Positions 16,047 through 25,896 of a stretch of 64,000 nucleotides of DNA are shown here, piece by piece. The notes beneath the pieces were generated by a model. That model had not been told where the DNA came from. It saw only the letters and a list, made by a program, of their open reading frames with translations, and searched no databases. This DNA comes from JAOUEA01 sp963821925 (GTDB lineage Bacteria > Actinomycetota > UBA4738 > HRBIN12), in the NCBI GenBank assembly GCA_963821925.1, contig CAWGFO010000002.1, positions 124,001-188,000 of the forward strand. Direction: 5' to 3'. How positions within the stretch are numbered: the first letter of the stretch is position 1; every line of letters starts with the position of its first letter. A program made the position numbers and the translations under genes.

Positions 16047-16801
16047 GAAGGGGGTCGTTTCTCCAGGAACGCATCGAGGCCCTCGCGGCCTTCATCGGAC
16101 ATGCGGGCCGTCGTGATCCGGTGGGCCAGGTCGGGGAGGTGCAGCGCGGCGGTGACGTCGCGGAGCAGACGCTTGCTCGCGGCGATCGCCTCCGGGCCAC
16201 CGGCCAGGAACGCTTCCGCCAGGACGCCGACGGCGTCGTCGAGCTCCTCGGCGGGCACCACCCGGTGCACGAGCCCGAGCCGCAGCGCCTCCTCGGCGTC
16301 GATCCGCCGGCCCGTCGTGAACAGGGCTCGCGTCGCGCCGGGACCGATCGCCCTCACGACGTACGGTGCGATCGTGGCCGGCAGGAGCCCCAGCCGGACC
16401 TCCGAGAATGCGAACCGCGCCTCGTCGCTCGCGACGGCAACGTCGGCGCACGCCACGAGCCCGGCGCCGCCACCGATCGCGGCGCCATGCACGCGGGCGA
16501 TCACCGCCTTCGGGCACGTGTCGAGGGCCTCGAACCCGTCCCGGAGCGCCTCGGCCTCGGCGAGGTTCCGGGACTCGTCAGCGTCGCGTCCCGCGCGCAT
16601 CCAATGGATGTCGGCGCCCGCGGAGAACGACGAGCCGGATCCTGCGAGCACCACGACCCGCACATCGGCGTCGTCGCCGGCCCGCCGCACGGCGTCGGCG
16701 AGCTCCGAGATCAGCTCGGGGGACAGGGCGTTGCGGCGATCCGGGCGTTCGAGGGTCAGGGTCGTTATCGGCCCCTCACGGGTCACGAGTACGCCGCTCA
16801 C
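16022..16801 (-). CDS. Enoyl-CoA hydratase/isomerase (methylglutaconyl-CoA hydratase by context)
   Basis: 259 residues from GTG 16801, which overlaps the carboxyltransferase stop (GTGA). Crotonase-fold motifs: LTLERPDRRNALSPELISEL, the oxyanion-hole segment SGSSFSAGADIHWM and VHGAAIGGGAGLVACADVA, followed by FSEVRLGLLPA with a conserved Glu. This class hydrates enoyl-CoA. Placed between the two carboxylase genes and upstream of HMG-CoA lyase, it most likely converts 3-methylglutaconyl-CoA to HMG-CoA. Confidence 0.88.
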   Translation of the reverse strand: MSGVLVTREGPITTLTLERPDRRNALSPELISELADAVRRAGDDADVRVVVLAGSGSSFSAGADIHWMRAGRDADESRNLAEAEALRDGFEALDTCPKAVIARVHGAAIGGGAGLVACADVAVASDEARFAFSEVRLGLLPATIAPYVVRAIGPGATRALFTTGRRIDAEEALRLGLVHRVVPAEELDDAVGVLAEAFLAGGPEAIAASKRLLRDVTAALHLPDLAHRITTARMSDEGREGLDAFLEKRPPSWAPSNDS

Positions 16802-18363
16802 ATCCGGAACACCCCGAAGGTGGTCGGCTCGATCGGCGCTCGGGAGGCCGCGTCGAGCCCGAGGGCGAGCACCTTCCGTGTATCCAGCGGGTCGATCACT
16901 CCGTCGTCCCACAGGCGCGCGGTCGAGTGATAGGGACTGCCCTCGTCCTCGTAGCGCGCGATCGTGGCCGGTTCGTCGGCCGGGTCGCCGCCCACGGTCG
17001 TGAGCACCGCGGCCGCCTGGCGCCCGCCCATCACGGAGATGCGCGCGTTCGGCCACATCCACAGCTGCCTGGGTCCGTACGCCCGTCCGCACATCGCGTA
17101 GTTCCCCGCGCCGAACGAGCCGCCGATGATCACCGTGAACTTCGGAACGTTCGCGCACGCGACCGCCGTGACGAGCTTGGCCCCGTCCTTGGCGATACCA
17201 CCGGCCTCGTACTCGCGGCCGACCATGAACCCCGTGATGTTCTGCAGGAACACGAGCGGCACCCCGCGAGCGCAGGCCAGCTCGATGAAGTGCGCGCCCT
17301 TCAGCGCGGACTCGGAGAAGAGGATGCCCTGGTTCGCGAGGAGCGCGACGGGGTGTCCGAAGATCCGCGCGAAGCCGCAGACGAGCGTGTCGCCGTAGAG
17401 CGCCTTGAACTCGTGGAGCACCGAGCCATCGACGATCCGCCCGATCACCTCTCGGACGTCGTACGTCACGGACAGATCGCGCGAGACCACGCCGTAGAGA
17501 TCGTCGACGGGCATCGCGGGCTCCTCGGGCGGGGCGGCCTCCCAGGCGCGCGCCGAGGGGCGGTTGAGGTTCGCCACGATCTCACGCACGAGCCGCAGGG
17601 CGTGCGCGTCGTCGGTGGCTTCGTGGTCGGCCACGCCGCTGCGCCGCGTGTGCACGTCCGCGCCGCCGAGCTCTTCGGCCGTGACGTCCTCGCCGGTCGC
17701 CGCCTTCACGAGCGGGGGCCCGCCGAGGAAGATCGTGCCGGTGCCGCGGACGATGACCGTCTCGTCGGACATCGCCGGGACGTACGCGCCGCCGGCGGTG
17801 CACGAGCCCATCACCGCGGCCACCTGGGGGATGCCGGCGGCGGACATCCTGGCCTGGTTGTAGAAGATGCGCCCGAAGTGGTCGCGGTCGGGGAAGACGT
17901 CCGCCTGTCGCGGCAGATAGGCGCCACCCGAATCCACCAGGTATACGCACGGAAGATGATTCTCCATCGCGATCTCCTGCGCGCGCAGGTGCTTCTTCAC
18001 GGTGGCCGGGAAGTACGTGCCGCCCTTGACCGTCGCGTCGTTCGCCACGATCACACAGGGTTGGCCGTGGATCGGACCGATACCGGTGACGATGCCCGCC
18101 GACGGCGCCTCGTCGTCGTACAGACCCGTCGCGGCGAGCGGGGAACACTCGAGGAACGCGGCACCGGGGTCGAGGAGGGCGTCGATCCGTTCGCGCACGA
18201 GCAGCTTGCCGCGCTCACGGTGACGCGCGGTCGCGGACTCGCCACCGCCGGTCCGCGCCACTTCGAGCCGCCCGCGGAGGTCCTCGACGAGCTCGCGCAT
18301 CGCCTCGGCGTTCGCGGCGAACGCCTCGGAGCCGCGATCCACGTGGGTGCGAAGTCTGGGCAA
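16798..18363 (-). CDS. Acyl-CoA carboxylase beta subunit (carboxyltransferase), methylcrotonyl-CoA type
   Basis: 521 residues. Carboxyltransferase hallmarks: RHRERGKLLVRERIDALLDP, YLVDSGGAYLPRQADVFPD, the oxyanion Gly pairs AAVMGSCTAGGAYVPAMSDE, and GGSFGAGNYAMCGRAYGP near residue 440. The SGGAYLPRQ variant is usual for methylcrotonyl-CoA carboxylases. I chose the TTG at 18363 because AGGAG lies five bases before it; no ATG or GTG nearby has such a site. A minus-strand -10 TAAGGT at 18414-18419 gives a leader of about 45 bases. First gene of the minus-strand operon. Confidence 0.9.
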   Translation of the reverse strand: MPRLRTHVDRGSEAFAANAEAMRELVEDLRGRLEVARTGGGESATARHRERGKLLVRERIDALLDPGAAFLECSPLAATGLYDDEAPSAGIVTGIGPIHGQPCVIVANDATVKGGTYFPATVKKHLRAQEIAMENHLPCVYLVDSGGAYLPRQADVFPDRDHFGRIFYNQARMSAAGIPQVAAVMGSCTAGGAYVPAMSDETVIVRGTGTIFLGGPPLVKAATGEDVTAEELGGADVHTRRSGVADHEATDDAHALRLVREIVANLNRPSARAWEAAPPEEPAMPVDDLYGVVSRDLSVTYDVREVIGRIVDGSVLHEFKALYGDTLVCGFARIFGHPVALLANQGILFSESALKGAHFIELACARGVPLVFLQNITGFMVGREYEAGGIAKDGAKLVTAVACANVPKFTVIIGGSFGAGNYAMCGRAYGPRQLWMWPNARISVMGGRQAAAVLTTVGGDPADEPATIARYEDEGSPYHSTARLWDDGVIDPLDTRKVLALGLDAASRAPIEPTTFGVFRM

Positions 18364-18413
18364 CGGCGCTCCTGATCCGGCGGCGATCCGACCGGGTTCA
18401 TCGGGTCCGTGCA

Positions 18414-18487
18414 ACCTTACCGTCAGGTCCTCGCATGCGTAGCCGATGCCCGTGATAGGTATGGAGCGTCGGCGAACAGGGGGTCGA
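18414..18487. promoter_or_regulatory. Divergent promoter region of the leucine-degradation cluster
   Basis: The minus strand carries TAAGGT (18414-18419) for the carboxylase operon. The plus strand carries a TAGGTA-type box near 18456 and an AGGGGG site before the GTG of the acyl-CoA dehydrogenase. The intergenic space from TTG 18363 to GTG 18488 is only 124 bases, so one regulator could serve both arms. I see no clear operator dyad. Confidence 0.4.
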
Positions 18488-19651
18488 GTGGGTACCGAGC
18501 GCATCCCGATCGAGGAGCTCCGACGGACGGTCCGGGGATTCGTGGACCGAGAGATCGCGCCGCACGCCGAGGCGATCGATCGTGACGATACGTTCCCCCG
18601 ATGGCTCTGGCCGAAGCTGGGAGCCCTGGGTGTCCTCGCGCCGACCGTTCCCGAGTCCGACGGCGGCGGCGGCCTGACGTTCCTCGAGCATCTCGTGTGC
18701 GTCGAGGAGCTCTCGCGCGGTTCCGCGTCCGTCGGCCTGTCCTACGCCGCGCACTCCAACCTGTGCGTGCACAACCTGTGGCTGCACGCCACCGCCGAGC
18801 AGCGCGCGCGATGGCTCCCTCGACTGATCTCGGGCGAGCAGGTCGGGGCGCTCGCGATGAGCGAGGCCGACGCCGGCTCGGACGTGCTCGGGTCGATGCG
18901 CTGTCGTGCCGAGCGCGTCGACGGCGGCTGGCGTGCGAACGGCACGAAGATGTGGATCACGAACGGACCGGACGCGGACGTGCTGCTCGTCTACCTGCGG
19001 ACCTCCGACCCCGTCGAGGGACGCACGCCGGGCATCACGGCGTTCGTCGTGGAGCGCGGTATGGAGGGGTTCTCGACGTCGCCCAAGCTCGAGAAGCTCG
19101 GGATGCGAGGATCGAGCACGTGCGAACTGGTCTTCGACGACTGCCTGATCCCCGATGACCACGTGCTGGGTGAACCCGACCGGGGCGTGCGGGTCCTCAT
19201 GGGTGGCCTCGATTCCGAGCGGCTGGTGCTCTCGGGCGGACCGATCGGCATCATGCAAGCCGCGCTCGACCTGACGTTGCCCTACGTGCGTGAGCGTCGC
19301 CAGTTCGGGCACCCGATCGGGTCCTTCCAGCTGATGCAGGGCAAGATCGCCGACATGTTCGTGGCGCTCGAGGCCTCGAGGGGGTTCGCCTATCGGGTGG
19401 CCGAGGGCTTCGATCCGAGCGACCGGCACCGATCGGCCGCCGCCGCGGCGGGGTGCTTGCTGTTCGTCTCCGAGCGCGCCGTCGAGGTGGCGCTCGAGGC
19501 GATCCAGGCGCTCGGCGGGGCCGGCTACGTCTCCGAGAGCCCGGCCGGCCGGCTCCTGCGTGACGCGAAGCTCTACTCGATCGGCGCCGGAACCAACGAG
19601 ATCCGACGGATGCTGATCGGGCGCGCGTTGACGGGGAAGCTCACGGGATGA
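18488..19651 (+). CDS. Acyl-CoA dehydrogenase, isovaleryl-CoA dehydrogenase type
   Basis: 387 residues from the GTG at 18488 (AGGGGG five bases before it). Flavin/substrate motifs: GALAMSEADAGSDVLGSMRC, GTKMWITNGPDADVLLVY, the second signature QLMQGKIADMFVALEASRGF and a C-terminal GAGTNEIRRMLIGR. FAD enzymes of this class form the alpha-beta double bond in acyl-CoA and pass electrons to ETF. Next to HMG-CoA lyase and methylcrotonyl carboxylase, isovaleryl-CoA is the probable substrate. The stop overlaps the synthetase start (ATGA). Confidence 0.9.
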   Translation: MGTERIPIEELRRTVRGFVDREIAPHAEAIDRDDTFPRWLWPKLGALGVLAPTVPESDGGGGLTFLEHLVCVEELSRGSASVGLSYAAHSNLCVHNLWLHATAEQRARWLPRLISGEQVGALAMSEADAGSDVLGSMRCRAERVDGGWRANGTKMWITNGPDADVLLVYLRTSDPVEGRTPGITAFVVERGMEGFSTSPKLEKLGMRGSSTCELVFDDCLIPDDHVLGEPDRGVRVLMGGLDSERLVLSGGPIGIMQAALDLTLPYVRERRQFGHPIGSFQLMQGKIADMFVALEASRGFAYRVAEGFDPSDRHRSAAAAAGCLLFVSERAVEVALEAIQALGGAGYVSESPAGRLLRDAKLYSIGAGTNEIRRMLIGRALTGKLTG

Positions 19652-21609
19652 CCGAGCCCGGCGACGCGTTCGTCTGGCGTCCCGATCGAGGAACCGTCGA
19701 GCACGCGAACGTCACGCGACTGATGCGCGCGCACGGCGTCGATACGCTGGCGGAGCTCACGGCGCGCTCGGTGGCGGAGCCCTCCTGGTTCTGGGATGCC
19801 GTCGTGCGTGACCTCGACCTGGAATTCTCGACGCCGTACGAGCGGGTCGTGGACGTGTCGCGCGGTCCCGAGTGGGCGACCTGGTTCGTCGGTGGACGCA
19901 CGAACCTCGCACGCCAATGCGTCGATCGCTGGGCCGAGCGAGGTCCGGAGGCGCCGGCGGTGATCTGGGAGGCCGAGGACGGCGAGGTGCGGACCGCGAC
20001 CTATGCCGAACTGCGCCGGCTCACGGACGCGGTCGCGAGCACGCTCTCGCGCCTCGACGTCGGCTCCGGTGACCGGGTCGCGATCTTCATGCCGATGGCG
20101 ATCGAGACGGTGGCCGCGGTGATGGCGTGTGCGAAGCTCGGTGCCGTCTTCGTGCCGATCTTCAGCGGGTTCGGGCCCGATGCCGTGGCGGCGCGCATCG
20201 CCGACGCCGGCTGCGAGGTCGTCATCGCCGCGAACGGCTCCCGACGGCGCGGCGTGCCGATCCCCATGAAGCCGATCGCCGACCTGGCGGCCGAGACCGC
20301 CGGATCGGTCCGCACGATGCTCGTGTGGCACCGGCTGCCCGATCTCGAGACGCCGATGACGGCGGGCCGGGACCACCGCTGGGAGGACGAGGTCGACCCT
20401 GCCGGGCCGCCGGTCGAGGCCGCCGCGCTCGACAGCGAGCACCCCCTGTTCATCGGATACACGAGCGGCACGACGGGGCGTCCGAAAGGGGCCGTCCACG
20501 TGCACGGCGGGTTCCTCGTGAAGATCGCGGAGGAGGTCGCGTACCAGGTCGACCTGCATCGCGGCGAGCGGCTCCACTGGGTCACCGACCTCGGCTGGAT
20601 CATGGGTCCATGGGAGATCGTGGGCGCCCTCGCGCTCGGTGCGACCGTGGTGCTCACCGAAGGCTCGCCGCTCCATCCGAATGCGGGGCGGCTCTGGGAC
20701 CAGGTCGAGCGCCACCGGATCACGACGCTCGGGGTGTCGCCGACGCTCGTCCGCGCGCTGATCCCGGCCGGCACGGACGCACGTCCGGGCGCACGACCGC
20801 TCGTCGCTCCGGATCCTCGCGTCCACCGGGGAGCCCTGGAACCCCGACGCCTATCTCTGGCTCCACCGCGAGGTCGGCCGACGGGCGGCTGCCGATCGTG
20901 AACCTGTCGGGTGGCACCGAGGTGGGGGCCTGCTTCCTGTCTCCGCATCCGGTGGTTCCGCTGAAGGTGGACTCGCTCGGTGGACCCGCACTCGGGATGG
21001 ACGTCGACATCGTCGATGCGACCGGGGTCCCGGTGGGGCCGGGTGAGGTGGGCGAGCTCGTCTGCCGCAGCCCGTGGCCTTCGATGACGCGCGGCATCTG
21101 GGGCGACGCGGAGCGGTACCTCGACAGCTACTGGCGGCGCTTCCCCGGCGTCTGGGTGCACGGCGACTGGGCGAGCCGCGACGCGGACGGCTGCATGGTT
21201 CCTGCACGGGAGGAGCGACGACACGCTGAGCGTGGCGGGCAAACGCCTCGGTCCGGCGGAGGTCGAGTCCGCGCTCGCCGCCCATCCCGCGGTGCAGGAG
21301 TCGGCGGCGGTCGGCGTGCCCCACCCGATCAAGGGCGAGGCGCTCTGGTGCGTGGTGGTCTTGCGCCCCGGTGTCGCCGGGTCCGCCTCGCTCGCGACCG
21401 AGCTCCGGCAGACCGTGCGGAGCCATCTCGGGAGCTCGTTCACGCCGGCACGGGTCCTGTTCGCCACGTCGCTCCCCAAGACCCGCAGCGCGAAGATCGT
21501 GCGGCGTGCCGTGCGCGCCGCCGTGACCGGCGACGACGCCGGTGACCTTTCGAGCCTCGAGGACCCGGCCGCCGTCGACGAGATCCGGCGCATCGCGGCC
21601 GCCGATTAG
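19648..21609 (+). CDS. Acetyl-CoA-synthetase-like acyl-CoA ligase, broken by about three frameshifts
   Basis: The ATG overlaps the dehydrogenase stop. The N-terminal ACS domain (WFWDAVVRDLDLEFSTPYE), AMP motif YTSGTTGRPKG, DLGWIMGPWE and NLSGGTEVGACF are visible, then VHGDWASRDADG and the C-terminal lysine region LPKTRSAKIVRR. The sense changes frame near 20790 (to STGEPWNPDAYLWLHREVG), near 20880 (to DGRLPIVNLSGG) and near 21194 (to HGRSDDTLSVAGKRLGPAE). Joined, it is about 650 residues, normal for the family. It activates a carboxylic acid to acyl-CoA via acyl-AMP; in this cluster perhaps isovalerate or acetoacetate. The conserved sense on both sides of each break points to sequencing indels. 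Confidence 0.75.
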
Positions 21610-21691
21610 GGCACGGGGCCTCCAGGACGGCCGCGGGAAGGGATCGCGATCGCCTCGGGTTGTACGTGGAACGTCGACAAGAGAGGGCCGC

Positions 21692-22103
21692 ATGTCCGAC
21701 TGGAACACGAACGTGATCGAGGAGTTCCGCGCGAACCACGGGAAGGTGGGCGGGATGTTCGTGGGGGCGCCGCTCCTCCTGCTCACCACCACCGGCGCGA
21801 AGACCGGCGCGACCCGCGTGAACCCGCTGATGTATCTGCCGCTCGACGACGACCGCATCGCGATCTTCGCCTCGAAGGGGGGCGCGCCGACGCACCCGGA
21901 CTGGTTCCACAACGTGAAGGCGAACCCCACCGTCACGGTCGAGGTCGGCGACGAGACGTATCGGGCGGTCGCGACCGAGGTCACCGGGCGACGAGCGCGA
22001 CGACCTGTACGGGCGGCAGGCAGAGCTCTATCCGCAGTTCGCCGAGTACCAGGCGGACAACCCTCGGCTGATCCCGGTCGTGGTGCTCGAGCGCGTCGAC
22101 TGA
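21692..22103 (+). CDS. DUF385 / F420-type nitroreductase-family protein, one frameshift
   Basis: The ATG at 21692 follows a GAGAGGG site. LLLLTTTGAKTGATRVNPLM and HPDWFHNVKANPTVTVEVG are the split-barrel motifs of deazaflavin-dependent reductases. The frame breaks at a GGG run (21986-21988). With one G removed the sense continues as ERDDLYGRQAELYPQFAEYQ and ends in VVVLERVD at TGA 22101-22103, giving about 136 residues. The acidic and aromatic C-terminus is usual for the family. Second F420-type protein in the window, after 12272-12763. Confidence 0.8.
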
Positions 22104-22137
22104 GGCGCTGCCACGCCGGCGTTCGCGGCGGATCTGC

Positions 22138-23182
22138 CTACGCCATGAACGCCGCCAGCCGCGCGCCCTCGTCCGCGAGCTCGCGCGCGACCGAGCGACC
22201 GAGCGGCTCGAACGGTTCGGTCCGCACCGTCCCGGCCTCGAACCGCCAGGTGCCGGCGACCTTCCCGTCGACGAGGAACGTCGAGACCGACTGCGGGGTC
22301 TTCGTGCTGAAGATCGAGGGCCGGTGCTCCTCGGGCACGATGCCGGTGCGCCGCGCGTGCACCAGGAGGGACGCGTCCCAGGCCGGGATGAACCGCACGG
22401 GCGCGGGTGTGTCGCCGGGTGGGAGCGGCGCCCGGGGAAGGTCGAGCAGCTCGCGGCCGGCCTCGTCCCGGAACGTGCGCAGGGGGAGCCTCGCGAACGA
22501 GGGCTCGAGCGCCGAGACCGATGAGGCCCGCCCAGCTCGCGATGTCCTTGCGCGCCGCCGGACCGAACGCCCCGAGGTAGCGCCGCACCAGGAGGTCCCG
22601 GCCGGCCCCGGCGTCGGCCCGCACGGGGCCGCCGAGCCATCCCTCGGCGAGCGCATAGCGGTCGGCGCGCGGCCGTTCCCACGTGCCCGACGGGGGGACC
22701 CGCACGAGATCGACCCAGAGGCCGACCCCGTTGAACGTGGTGCTGTCGAGGCCGAGCCGTTCCGCGATCTCGGCGCGCCGCAGCGGTCCGTCGTGGAGCA
22801 GCCTCCGGACGCGCGCCGCGATCGCTCGCATCTCGGCCTCGTCCCTGTGGCGACGCGTGGCGCGCAGCCACCAGGCTCGGCGCTCATCGCGGACCGCGGC
22901 GGTCCACGGACCGTAGTCGGCCCTCGTGACCATGTGGATCGTCACCCGCAGCACGGTGCCCTGGATCACGGCCTTGCGTTCGAGGGCGCGGGTCAGCACC
23001 GACCGCTCGAAGCCGTCGAGCCGTGACCAGAGGCCGATGTAGCCCGACGGCGAGTACTGGGTCTGGAGGCCGCCGACCCGTTCGATCGTGCGGGCGAGCG
23101 GCGCGCGTGACCGCGTGAGCAGGCACTGCCGCGCCAGCAGTGCCCGGTTCAGCTCGCGTTCGGTGAGGGTCCGAACCGCCAT
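22138..23182 (-). CDS. Winged-helix DNA-binding protein, AlkZ/YcaQ-like (HTH_42), one frameshift
   Basis: About 347 residues after correction. The N-terminus (LLARQCLLTRSRAPLARTIE, VGGLQTQYSPSGYIGLWSRL) carries the QxQ-like motif of AlkZ-type proteins; helical repeats follow (RRYLGAFGPAARKDIASWAG). The frame breaks near 22515-22535 and resumes as LEPSFARLPLRTFRDEAG with STKTPQSVSTFLVDGKVAGT, ending LAAFMA. AlkZ members are DNA glycosylases that unhook interstrand crosslinks and often guard against genotoxic natural products; others have no known role. Leaderless: TAGACT at 23189-23194 (minus) is six bases before the ATG. Confidence 0.75.
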
Positions 23183-23240
23183 CGAGCGAGTCTAGGTCGA
23201 CCGTCGGACACGGGCACCGGCCCGGATCGGGCCGGCAGCG

Positions 23241-23270
23241 GAACGGCCGCCCCTTCCGGGACGGCCGTTC
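23241..23270. terminator. Hairpin after the two-helix membrane protein gene
   Basis: Nine-base perfect arms gaacggccg (23241-23249) and cggccgttc (23262-23270) enclose a C-rich/G-rich interior that can extend the stem. It lies 24 bases beyond the stop of the minus-strand gene at 23294. Confidence 0.6.
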
Positions 23271-23293
23271 GATGATGCGGTGTCGCTCGAGGA

Positions 23294-23884
23294 TCAGGCG
23301 CCCGTGGGGGCGTAATCCTTCGTGACGACCGGGGCGTCGGCCACACGCTCTGCCTCGGCCTTCTTCGCGTGACGGAAGCCGAGGATCGCGAGGATCAAGA
23401 GCGCGATGCCCGCGGCGACCATGACCCACCCGGCGAGCAGGGCGATCGTGGCGACCGTCCACCAGCCGTAGGCGTTCAAGAGGATCGAGCGGAGGGTCTC
23501 ACCCTTGAACAGGGTGTCGGCCATGCCCTGCAGCTCCGCGGCGGTGTCGGGGTCGAGCCCTTCCTCACGTGCGGCGGCGCTGGTCTCCGCGTAGGTCGCG
23601 CCGTCGTTGACCTCGGCGAGGTGACCCTGGATGTACGTGGCGAACGCCTCCGCCTGGTTGCCGTTCACGACCTGCTGTCCGGCGTAGTCGCCGATCGCGG
23701 CCTTCTCCTCAGGCGTCATCGCCTCGTAAGGCGGGAACACCACGTTCTGCGGCTGCAGGCGATCCGTGACGTTGTCGCGGCCGAAGTTGCCGCCGTAGAT
23801 CGCGGCCGCGCCCATCAGGACGAGGACGACGGCGATCACCAGTGCCGCGGCGCTCACCAGCTGGTCCCATGCCTTCCTACTCAT
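23294..23884 (-). CDS. Membrane protein with two transmembrane helices and an extracytoplasmic domain
   Basis: 196 residues from ATG 23884, with AGGGGG nine bases upstream. One helix at the N-terminus (QLVSAAALVIAVVLVLMGAA), then about 100 residues of mostly helical, acidic sequence (NVVFPPYEAMTPEEKAAIGD, then EAFATYIQGHL), a second helix region around residues 140-170 (WVMVAAGIALLILAILG) and a short charged tail. The middle part would face outside. I do not recognise a named family, although similar proteins seem common in actinobacteria. The 200 bases upstream hold nothing beyond promoter boxes. Confidence 0.7.
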   Translation of the reverse strand: MSRKAWDQLVSAAALVIAVVLVLMGAAAIYGGNFGRDNVTDRLQPQNVVFPPYEAMTPEEKAAIGDYAGQQVVNGNQAEAFATYIQGHLAEVNDGATYAETSAAAREEGLDPDTAAELQGMADTLFKGETLRSILLNAYGWWTVATIALLAGWVMVAAGIALLILAILGFRHAKKAEAERVADAPVVTKDYAPTGA

Positions 23885-24082
23885 GACGTACCCCCTTGAC
23901 TCGGGTGGCTTCCGATGTCCGATGGGCACAGCATGGCGTCGCCCGGGGTCCCGTGTAGCGGACGATAGGGGCCACTCCTGGGGGACTTTGCCCGGGTCCG
24001 GGGGGGCCGTTGGACCCATGCCCAGGTCGAGCGGGGGGACCGGAGGCCCTCGCGGGCAGGGCCACGCGGGTAGGGTGGCCCC

Positions 24083-25193
24083 GTGGATACCGACGAAGAA
24101 CGCATCGCGCTGTTCCTTGACTACGAGAACCTGGCGATCGGCTCCCGCGACAATCTCGGGCACCAGTTCGACCTCCGCCCGGTGCTCGACGCGCTCGCCG
24201 AGCGCGGCCGGGTGATCGCCCGGAAGGCCTACGCGGACTGGTCGTACTTCGACGAGGACCGCCGGATGCTCACGCGCAGCCAGGTCGAACTGATCGAGAT
24301 CCCGCAGCGGATGCGCACCTCGCGCAAGAACGCCGCCGACATCAAGCTCGCGGTCGACGCGCTCGAGATGGCGTTCGAACGCGGCTACGTCACGACGTTC
24401 GTGATCTGCACCGGCGACAGCGACCTCACGCCGCTCGTCCACAAGCTCCGCGAGCTGAACAAGCGCGTGATCGGGGTGGGCATCAAGGACTCGACCTCGG
24501 CGCTCTTGCCGCCCGCATGCGACGAGTTCCTCTTCTACGACGCGCTCGAAGGGGTCGAGGCGGTTCCCGCCGGGCGCCGGCGCCGGCGCCGCGGGTCGGG
24601 TGGGGGCGGGGGCTCGAGCCCGCGGAGGCCGAGACGCCGGTCGTCGCCGAGCCCGAGGACGAGGAGGAGGAGCCGGCGGCCGAGAGGCTCCGCGCGACGT
24701 CGATCAGCTCGCGAGCTGGGTCGCCCAGACCGTGGCCGGGCTCGAGGGCACGTCGAGCGGACCGGTCCTCGCCTCGTCGATCAAGCGCGCGCTGCTCCGC
24801 AAGGACCCCACCTTCAGCGAGGCCGACTACGGGTTCCGCGCGTTCGGCGAGCTCCTGCGGCATCTGGCCGAGCGCAACGTCGTGGAGCTGAGCGAGGGGT
24901 CGGCCAAGGGCGACCCTGAGGTGTCGCTCCCGACGCACGGCGGAGAGGCCGAGGCCTTCGAGCTGCTCCGCTCGGTGGTGGCCGATCTCGAGGAACGCGG
25001 CGGTCCTCCGCACCTGTCGGGGATGAAGAACGCCGTCCGCAAGGTCCGGCCCGGGTTCAGCGAGAAGCAGTTCGGGTTCCGCGGGTTCCTGCAGTTCTGC
25101 AAGGCGGCCGAGACGCTCGGGTTCGTCAGGCTCGAGTGGGATCCCGACGGCGAGGACTACACGCTCGAGGCGATCGAACCGCTCGACGCCTGA
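24083..25193 (+). CDS. NYN-domain putative ribonuclease with two OST-HTH/LOTUS-like domains (frameshifts in the linker)
   Basis: About 370 residues if read through. Residues 8-155 are a NYN (PIN-like, LabA/DUF88) domain with its acidic residues in FLDYENL, NAADIKLAVDAL and TGDSDLTPLV, which usually bind metal and cut RNA. After an Arg/Gly- and then Glu-rich linker come two repeats of about 75 residues (ASSIKRALLRKDPTFSEADY, SGMKNAVRKVRPGFSEKQFG) that match the OST-HTH/LOTUS pattern of RNA-binding winged helices. The linker changes frame near 24595-24620 and near 24690; both domains lie in clean frames. GTG start six bases after TAGGGT (24071-24076), leaderless. Confidence 0.78.
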
Positions 25194-25215
25194 GCGCCCG
25201 GGTAGCCTCCCGCCC

Positions 25216-25887
25216 GTGAAGGACGCACCGCTCCTGAAGGGACCGCTCGCGCCGCGGGTGGTCGCCCTGTTCGCCGGGCTCGTGCTGGTCGCGATCGGGA
25301 TCGTCGCGATGCTCGAGTCCGAGCTCGGCCTGCCGCCGTGGGACGTGTTCCACCTCGGCGTGGCCGACCACACGGGCCTGTCGATCGGCGTCGCGAGCGT
25401 GATCGTCAGCCTGGTCGTCCTCGGGGTCGGCTGGGCTGCCGGCGCGCCGCCGGGGTTCGGGACGTTCGCGAACGCGATCGTGATCGGCCTCGTGATCGAC
25501 CGGCTCCTGCAGATCCCGTCCGTCGACGCCTGGTCGACTTGGCCGATCGGAGGCCGGCTCGGTCTGGTCGCCGGTGGGATCCTCTCGTTCGGGTTGGGGT
25601 CCGCCCTCTACATCGGAGGAGGCTTCGGGGCCGGGCCCCGCGACTCGCTGATGCTGGCGATCTCGCGCCGGACCGGGCACCGGATCGCCTTGGTCCGCGG
25701 CGCGATCGAGATCGTGGTGCTCGTCGCGGGACTCCTGCTCGGCGGGGTCGTCGGCCTGGGGACGATCGCGTTCGTGTTCCTGATCGGCCCCTCGATCGAA
25801 CTGTCGTGCTGGCTGCTGATCCGGTTCGGGGCGGCCGTCCCGGCGCCGGGTCGCGCGCCAGAGTTCGGCCCGCTCGACGTCGCGTAG
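25216..25887 (+). CDS. YczE/YitT-type polytopic membrane protein
   Basis: 223 residues with five or six hydrophobic helices. LGLPPWDVFHLGVADHTGLS and GGGFGAGPRDSLMLAISRRT are the two half-repeat loops typical of the YczE family, followed by VRGAIEIVVLVAGLLLGG. The function of the family is not established; a transporter or channel-like role is guessed. GTG start seven bases after TAGCCT (25203-25208), so leaderless, and only 22 bases after the NYN gene stop. Confidence 0.75.
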   Translation: MKDAPLLKGPLAPRVVALFAGLVLVAIGIVAMLESELGLPPWDVFHLGVADHTGLSIGVASVIVSLVVLGVGWAAGAPPGFGTFANAIVIGLVIDRLLQIPSVDAWSTWPIGGRLGLVAGGILSFGLGSALYIGGGFGAGPRDSLMLAISRRTGHRIALVRGAIEIVVLVAGLLLGGVVGLGTIAFVFLIGPSIELSCWLLIRFGAAVPAPGRAPEFGPLDVA

Positions 25888-25896
25888 CCGTCGGCC

